DNA of 64,000 nucleotides from Lepidurus packardi (Eukaryota; Arthropoda; Branchiopoda; Notostraca; Triopsidae), in the NCBI GenBank assembly GCA_023053545.1, contig JAKZAN010000004.1, positions 5,766,001 to 5,830,000 on the forward strand, given 5' to 3'. Shown piece by piece: positions 58,126 through 64,000 of the stretch. Every line of letters begins with the position of its first letter. Position 1 is the first letter of the stretch. The notes below the pieces were generated by a model. That model was not told the origin of the DNA, did not search any database, and worked only from the letters and a program-made list of their open reading frames with translations. The position numbers and the translations under genes were made by a program.

Positions 58126-58185
58126 AAACCTCGAGTACATGTATATGTATGCATATATATATATAAATAGATGTACTCGGGGTTT
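58126..58185 (+). other. RNA-hairpin-forming inverted repeat
   Basis: AAACCTCGAGTACAT pairs with ATGTACTCGGGGTTT (15 bp, one G-U pair) around a 30-nt TATA-rich loop region. Could be an AT-microsatellite hairpin or a small structured RNA. No match to a microRNA I recognise. Confidence 0.3.
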
Positions 58186-61100
58186 GATAGGGGTGGAAGT
58201 AAAAACTCATTGTTGTGCCTGGCAGGTGGCGAAGGGCGTCAAGGAGTTTTACCGTTTTACCGCAAATTGAATTTTTTTTTCTTGTGAATTCCCCACACTT
58301 TCATTTTGAATTGAAGGTGCATACGATGCGCGTATAGGTGAGGCTTGGTAAAAAAACAAAAAGATCGTTTATTTAGGTATTGGAAAATTTCGGTTCGACT
58401 CTGTTGGGTCGCAAGCGTTGTTATACTGCTAGATATCCGTTAACTTCAAGCTATGTATTCCGGGGCTCCGGTACCCAACGCTGGTTGGGGACTTTTATGT
58501 GAGAAGAAACAGCATTATATGGCAGACCAATAACCCTAGCAAGATCCCTATTGTTGTGTCGTACTTACTCTCTTTTTCTCTCTCCGCACTATCTCTTTCT
58601 ACTCCCCCAAAAAACGTGGGAGGGTGCTATGCACGTAGCACCTTTATGGGGCAAAATCTCTGCCTCTTATGTTTTATTATTATTATTTTCTCTCGGCGTC
58701 GACGGCTCTCCTCTCTTGTTTGGGGTTTTTCTTCGCGTTGACACCTTCCTTGTATCCCTGTGTTGTGTGTGTGCCTACTTTTATACAGGAAAGGATGAAT
58801 GGCACATCAATTTTCGCCCCCCTTACCCCACACACCTTCGTTGTACCTTTGTTGAGCTCAGACCATTCGAGCAAAAGAGACGAAATACAGGTTTTCGTCT
58901 TCTCAACAAGATTTTTTTCTGATATTTTTATACGTTTGATATAGTCATATATGCTTTAAAATAGTCATAAGGAACAAGATCGTTTGTGAAAGGCATAAGT
59001 GCAGCTCAGCTACACATTAGATCCCTTTTGTCTTCGTCTTTTGCGTTTGTAGCGCTTTTAGTACCCGACTTGTGAACTGTGCAGAGATTTCAGTATCCGA
59101 CATGGCTTTAAAGTCGCCTGGGTTAGCCTGGTAATTGCTTCATTAAGCAATCCATTCATTGTCTGATTGCCTGAAACTGTCACTTGCCCGTCTATTTCGT
59201 CTGTTTTATTATTTTTATTTTTTGGTGGAGTAACGCTGCTGTGACTTGTGTAGGGAGGAAAAGGTCCTCTTTGTTGTGTTAGCGCTTCGCTGAAGCTCAC
59301 CAGAAAGGCGCCTTTTATTGACTTGATTTGGCTGCGGGTTAGTCGGTCTTTCTATGTTTGGAATTTTGATAGCGGTCACGGAATAATAGAGAATTCCTTG
59401 TGTTAACGTTAACAAGACTCCTCTCTCTCTGTCTTTCCCCTGAAAAAAGACATCACCGAATTTTTGCAATAGCAATAAAGCATGCTTGACTTGCTGACCT
59501 TTTTTATGGGGCTTGAGGAGAAAAAAAGAAAAAATAAGGAAGTGGATATCAATAAAAAAAAAGTTATTGGCGGACATGTCTATACGGTATATAGCTGGCA
59601 AGATGGGATTTGATTCAAGCCTTTCCAACATTCAAGAAAAACCTTTCGATGGGGAATATGTTCACTGCATACTACTATGTGGCAGCATAGCTCTATGGGC
59701 TCGACCACGAAACCCCTCGAAATATTCGTGCAAAAAATATTTCTGCCTAGGAGCCTAGAGAGAGGAAATAAAAAATGGAATGCAATGTATAGGATTTGGA
59801 ATTCAAGACTCAGCTTGAGCTATACGGGTATAATGTTTAATGACCCCATCCCAAATTATCTCCTCATAAATATAGGCAAGATGTATTATTGCTTCGGAGC
59901 GATTCCTTTTTGTCTCGTAAGTTTTTTTGCCCTCTGACACATGGGAACATGGAATGCGTAAAAACGGGTTAGTTTTGCCCTAACGAATATGCAACCACCG
60001 TAGGTACTAAATCTCTCTTTTACAAGCTTGCGTAGCCAAGTTTGCAAAGTAAAGAGCAAAAAATGGTTTAAAGAAATGGTAAAAAATGGGCCTTGTTCTT
60101 GTGTTTGATCAAAGATGCAAAGGGGTGTAAAGAAATGCCCTGGAGCGTTACAATAATAGCAAACGCATAACAGAAAATCGGAGCTTTTCTTTGGGGCTTC
60201 AAACGGTAAAGGGTCTATATATCCTTTCTACCAAACGAAAAGGGACCATTACAGGCCGTCGTTTTCAAGTTGCTTCCACCCCCATCCCCCACTTTGAAAG
60301 GTACTGTACGGTTAGAGGGAAATGCTTTCCGGTGCTGATATATTCCTGCAGTAATAGCAGTTAGTGTAATCGCGGTTTCTTTGCTACCGAGTAACGCACG
60401 GCGGATATGTGTGTGCGGTACTAGGGTACAAGGCTATAGAGGTACAAGGACTATAAAAAGCGAAGGATTTTTGGAATTGGTAGGTTGTACAATGGGAATT
60501 TTCTTGGAAGAAAAAAAAACTCAGAAAAACGAAAAAGCGTCTACGAGGAAAGGGGAAACCCCCTTATAAGCCTCATCTTTGCTTCTGTTACTTTTCTTTT
60601 GCAACGATCTTGCTCTAGCTGCTGCCTGTGAGCTCAGCTTTACGAGAGGTTTTGCTTCCATTAAAGACCCATGTATAAAGCGCTCGTTTTACGATAAGTG
60701 GCTCCGGAATAACCCTTACTTGGGCGCTAGCTGCTGTACTCCTCAAGATATGCCCCCCTTTATCCTTTTTTTAACCCCAAAACAGCTTGCAAGCTCTAGC
60801 TGTTTGAGATCGCGTGAATTTTCAATCGTTGAACCCGCGGTTCAGGATCTTAAAAAGAAAAGAAAAAAGACCGCGGTTTCACTTATAGCTTATGCGTACT
60901 GCATTGTACTACTCTACTGTAATGTACTATTTTAGAAAATAGGTAGACCCAAGACTTGTGCTACGATGTTACATCTTAGAGATTCCAGGTTAGTTTAAGA
61001 ATCCGGTCAGGCGAGAAGGTTTCAATTCGCAGAAATATCTTTACAGTCAAAGCGCAGTAGAGCCACCAAACAACAACACTTTTTGATAAAATAAGGGGAC

Positions 61101-62428
61101 AAACCTAATTTTGTCGTGATACGTTTCTTTCGTCACGCACGAAGTATTTAGTAAGTTGTTATAGGGAGACATTTTGAAAAATAGGGTCCCGTGGTTAGTG
61201 ACGTCTGCGTCATATACCGTATACATAGCTACCCGATAAGCTTCTTGTTTACTGCATTAAGGCTGGAAATAGGCGGTAACCATGGTAACAAGCGTCCATA
61301 GTAATACTAAGCCACGCCATGACGCGTCTGTGACGTAATGACCAAAACTTTGCATGCCAATAACTCGTGAACGGCTTATTCCAAAAAAATCGAAAAAAAA
61401 AATCTTAGAGTAATGAAAACTACAAGTAGCCCATCAATATCCCACCACGTTCATTCTGGTACCTCATTGTCCTTTGAAAGGATGCAGGCACCTTTTGGGT
61501 TTCGGGTAGGCGTCGTGTGTAAGAAAAGGTCGGTACTTTTTGGAAAAGTCTAATTGATGGAAACAGTGGTGATAGGAGTTCTGGCAAGGGAACTGCCAAC
61601 TTCCCAACCAAGAAGTGACGAAGTGTTGCTTTTTGTTTTTTGTCTGGTTCCGTTCGCGTGTGTTAAGCCTTATTTTTAGGGGATGGCGCGGACTACTCTG
61701 ATGACACTGCCATTGCAATATATTTTTTTTTCTTTTGTCTGCTCTTAACGGACATAATTCTGGTTCCAACATGTAGGAAGGACGTTGATGGGACCATGGT
61801 TTTGCTCGCTTCTGGTCTCTGGAGGCCCACTCTTCTTCCAGGCCTCAGAAATAAGAAGTAAAAAGTGTGAGATATGTTAAAAAAAACACCCCCAAAAAAT
61901 GAAGAAAAAAACGTAATAGGGACGAGACCGTGTACATGGTCACAGTTATAAAGATAAGCGACGAGAACTTGAAGAAAGGAGCGTGGCCTGGCACCAAGTA
62001 ATTCTCCACTGGAGCCGCTCAGCAATTTTTCTTCTGCGGCAGAGGCAGGCTCACAAAAGAAATTTTCCTTGTGATCTATACACAGTCTTTCTTGTCAGGT
62101 CTTTCAATCTAGATCGGTTTTGATAGACAGTCAGTAACAACGAAAAAATACTGGGGAGAGGCCAAGTTAAATGGATTCGTCTTTTGGAGTTATAGCGTCC
62201 AATTTTTAAACTTCAGGCTGTTATAGGCAATGAATGTTTTCCAAGTTGTCTTCCTAGAAACTTTTCTTGCCTTCATCCCAGCACCAACACGTGAGTTCCT
62301 TGTGAATTGGCGCGTTTTCCGACTCGTTGACTTTCCTGAGCATCCCGGATAAGGAAGCTACATCTTCCAAAAACAGCTCCTTTTTGTCCCGCCAAGCATT
62401 AGGAGGGGCGTAAGCAGCGCCTCCCACT

Positions 62429-62458
62429 CCCCCCCCCCCCCCCCCAAAAAAAAAAAAA
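62429..62458. repeat. 17-C run followed by 13-A run
   Basis: Abrupt poly-C/poly-A junction in otherwise mixed sequence. Confidence 0.9.
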
Positions 62459-63168
62459 GAAAATACGAACTGGGAATAAATAAGGTTAAAAAAATATGAA
62501 AGAATAACAAAGCTGGTCTTTAATTTGTGCTGATGGATTGGCACTCGGACGGATTTTTTTTTTTTTTTACAGGGGTGGGTACCTTTCTTTTGGATGTCTG
62601 ACCCATTTAGCGCTTGGGCTTCTGTGCATTTTGTGCATCGTGCAAGCTTCGATGGACACATGCACTATAGCCCGATAGTTTTTGTAATCAGTAAAACAAC
62701 GCGTAAAAAATAAATAAAGAAGTGTGCGTAGTTGAAGGAGGACGAACAAAAACATTGCAAACGCAAAAGCCAAGGGAAAGAGGAAGAGCTTTTTTGCTCA
62801 ACACTTAAGACATAGGACTAAGCATTCATCATGGTACAAGCCGTTGCCGTTGCTTTAAGGGACTTGCTTTTCTCTTAATTATTATTTTTATGTTATCACG
62901 GTATGGATTTTTTGTATGCTTTTTGGGCTGCAAAACTTGTGCATAAGGCAAGCATAAGGTCGCCTTTATGCTTATCTGACCCCAAACGGAAGATTTGTAG
63001 AGACGGCGAAGACTTTTGTGTTCGGTTGCTTAATGCTGTAGTCAACGAATTTGGCATGTGTGATTGGGCTTTCTTGGGCAAGCCATGCATGCGACACCAA
63101 GCTATCAACCAAAGTAGTAAGCGAAAGAAGAAGAAAAAACACACTATTATTTGTTTCTTGCTTGGTAA

Positions 63169-63184
63169 CCCCCCCCCCCCCCCC
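63169..63184. repeat. poly-C tract, 16 bp
   Basis: Uninterrupted C run, the fourth long C/G run in the window. Confidence 0.9.
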
Positions 63185-64000
63185 ACCCGAAAAGCTGACA
63201 GATCCAAGGCGACCGAAACTTTTCGTTCTTAATGGATGTTGCTTTAAAAGCTGTGCGCAGCTCTGGGGGGCTGAACTCAAACAAAACATTTTTTTTTTGT
63301 GAAAGGGTAGTGAAGAACTTTGACTGGGTTTCCGCCATTTCTTCCACATGAAAACAACGTAGCTTGCCTTGTCTTTTGTCCTCGTCCAGCAGCACGAATT
63401 AATTTCTGACGCCTGATCATGACAGGGCGGCGACGTTTTTCATTTCCCTTTCTCTCGTGCGCCCCTGTGTATAACACTTTCCTTTTTGTGTGTATTTGGT
63501 CTCGATTTTTGCTGGCAACTAGGAAAACAAAACGCTGGGGGAAACCAAACGAAATCTGGGAACTTTTAGCTGTGGCTTTGATACCCAGGAGGACGGTTTC
63601 TTCTCTGGCAGTGTATAATATCGATATCTGTGTTAGTTTTTTTAAAAACAAAAAAATAACTTTTTCCTTCCACGTCTCTGGACATGTAGCGTGTTCTGTA
63701 AGAGAAAGAAAAGAGAGAGAGAGAGAAAGAAAAGCGTGTTACGTCCATTCATTGTTGCCGCTTCATTCAGTTCATATTGGAATGCCTTAGAGCAGCGAAA
63801 GAAGTAAATAGACCCACAGACACTTGATTTGGTTTTGAAACTTTAGGAACACTGGCAGCTGCCACTTGCTGTGTCAAAGAAATTGAAATCTTGTCAGTCC
63901 CTTTTCAATTTTTTTAAAATAATATTTGTGTTGTGAAAGAGAAGCTTTTTGGTTCCTTGCAAAGTTAATGTCTCATCAAAACCCAGATGGGTTAAGTGGA

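Larger units (their letters stand above)
58186..64000. other. presumed intron, last part
   Basis: No supported exon. Contains C runs at 62,429 and 63,169 and a GA-rich microsatellite at 63,700-63,730. Confidence 0.35.

Noticed and set aside
62896-63395. Frames of more than 80 codons on both strands near 63 kb
   Set aside because: They are created by poly-C and poly-A/T runs giving Gly/Pro/Lys/Phe strings, and they mirror each other.
1-64000. CRISPR arrays, bacterial operons, rRNA or complete tRNA genes
   Set aside because: Spliced eukaryotic genes throughout, no regular spaced repeats, and no cloverleaf or rRNA sequence recognised on either strand.

Overview
This is nuclear DNA from an arthropod, most likely a branchiopod crustacean of the Daphnia type. 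The evidence is short introns (about 55-100 bp in compact genes), tandem gustatory receptors (GR), a divergent ionotropic receptor (IR), a pickpocket-type DEG/ENaC channel, and a short TTAGG tract, which is the arthropod telomere unit. The assignment is inference from gene content; no marker gene settles the species.

Layout. 0.1-3.4 kb: urocanate hydratase (minus), missing its last exon or exons past the left edge. 4.4-5.2 kb: a small Ly6/quiver-like GPI-anchored protein (minus). 6.0-21.0 kb: a chemosensory block on the minus strand. It holds an IR pseudogene, one complete IR of about 601 aa in 11 exons, a four-unit tandem array of GR 3'-end fragments, two intact single-exon GRs (429 and 440 aa), a scrambled IR exon fragment inside the GR cluster, and large duplicated flanks. 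21.9-23.2 kb: COPS5/CSN5 (plus), with all JAMM residues present. 23.7-25.0 kb: a LAPTM4-type lysosomal membrane protein (minus), which shares a CRE-containing divergent promoter with a CSPP1-like coiled-coil gene (25.6-28.7 kb, plus, with a possible alternative 3' exon to 29.1 kb). 30.3-34.1 kb: a complete pickpocket channel (minus, 10 exons, about 562 aa).

From 34.1 kb to the right edge there is almost no coding sequence. It holds a fold-back element next to a broken pogo/Tigger-like transposase start, minisatellites, a TTAGG tract, and one convincing signal-peptide exon at 41,093-41,180. That exon ends in a splice donor and no partner follows in the next 22.8 kb, so the right third of the window is probably one very large first intron.

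Four repeat families tie the window together. Family A is a long-inverted-repeat fold-back element (4 copies). Family B is a ~110 bp dispersed element (6 copies, three in introns). Family C is a ~200 bp element rich in GACTTAAACTTAACC and CTTATAAGCG motifs (3 copies, one just upstream of COPS5). The fourth is the GR 3'-fragment tandem unit. The chemoreceptor block shows active turnover: duplication, internal deletion, start-codon loss, likely gene conversion, and shuffling of IR exons into the GR cluster. Exon limits were read by eye from splice sites and codon phase. No database search was possible, so percentages and family names are judgements from the sequence.
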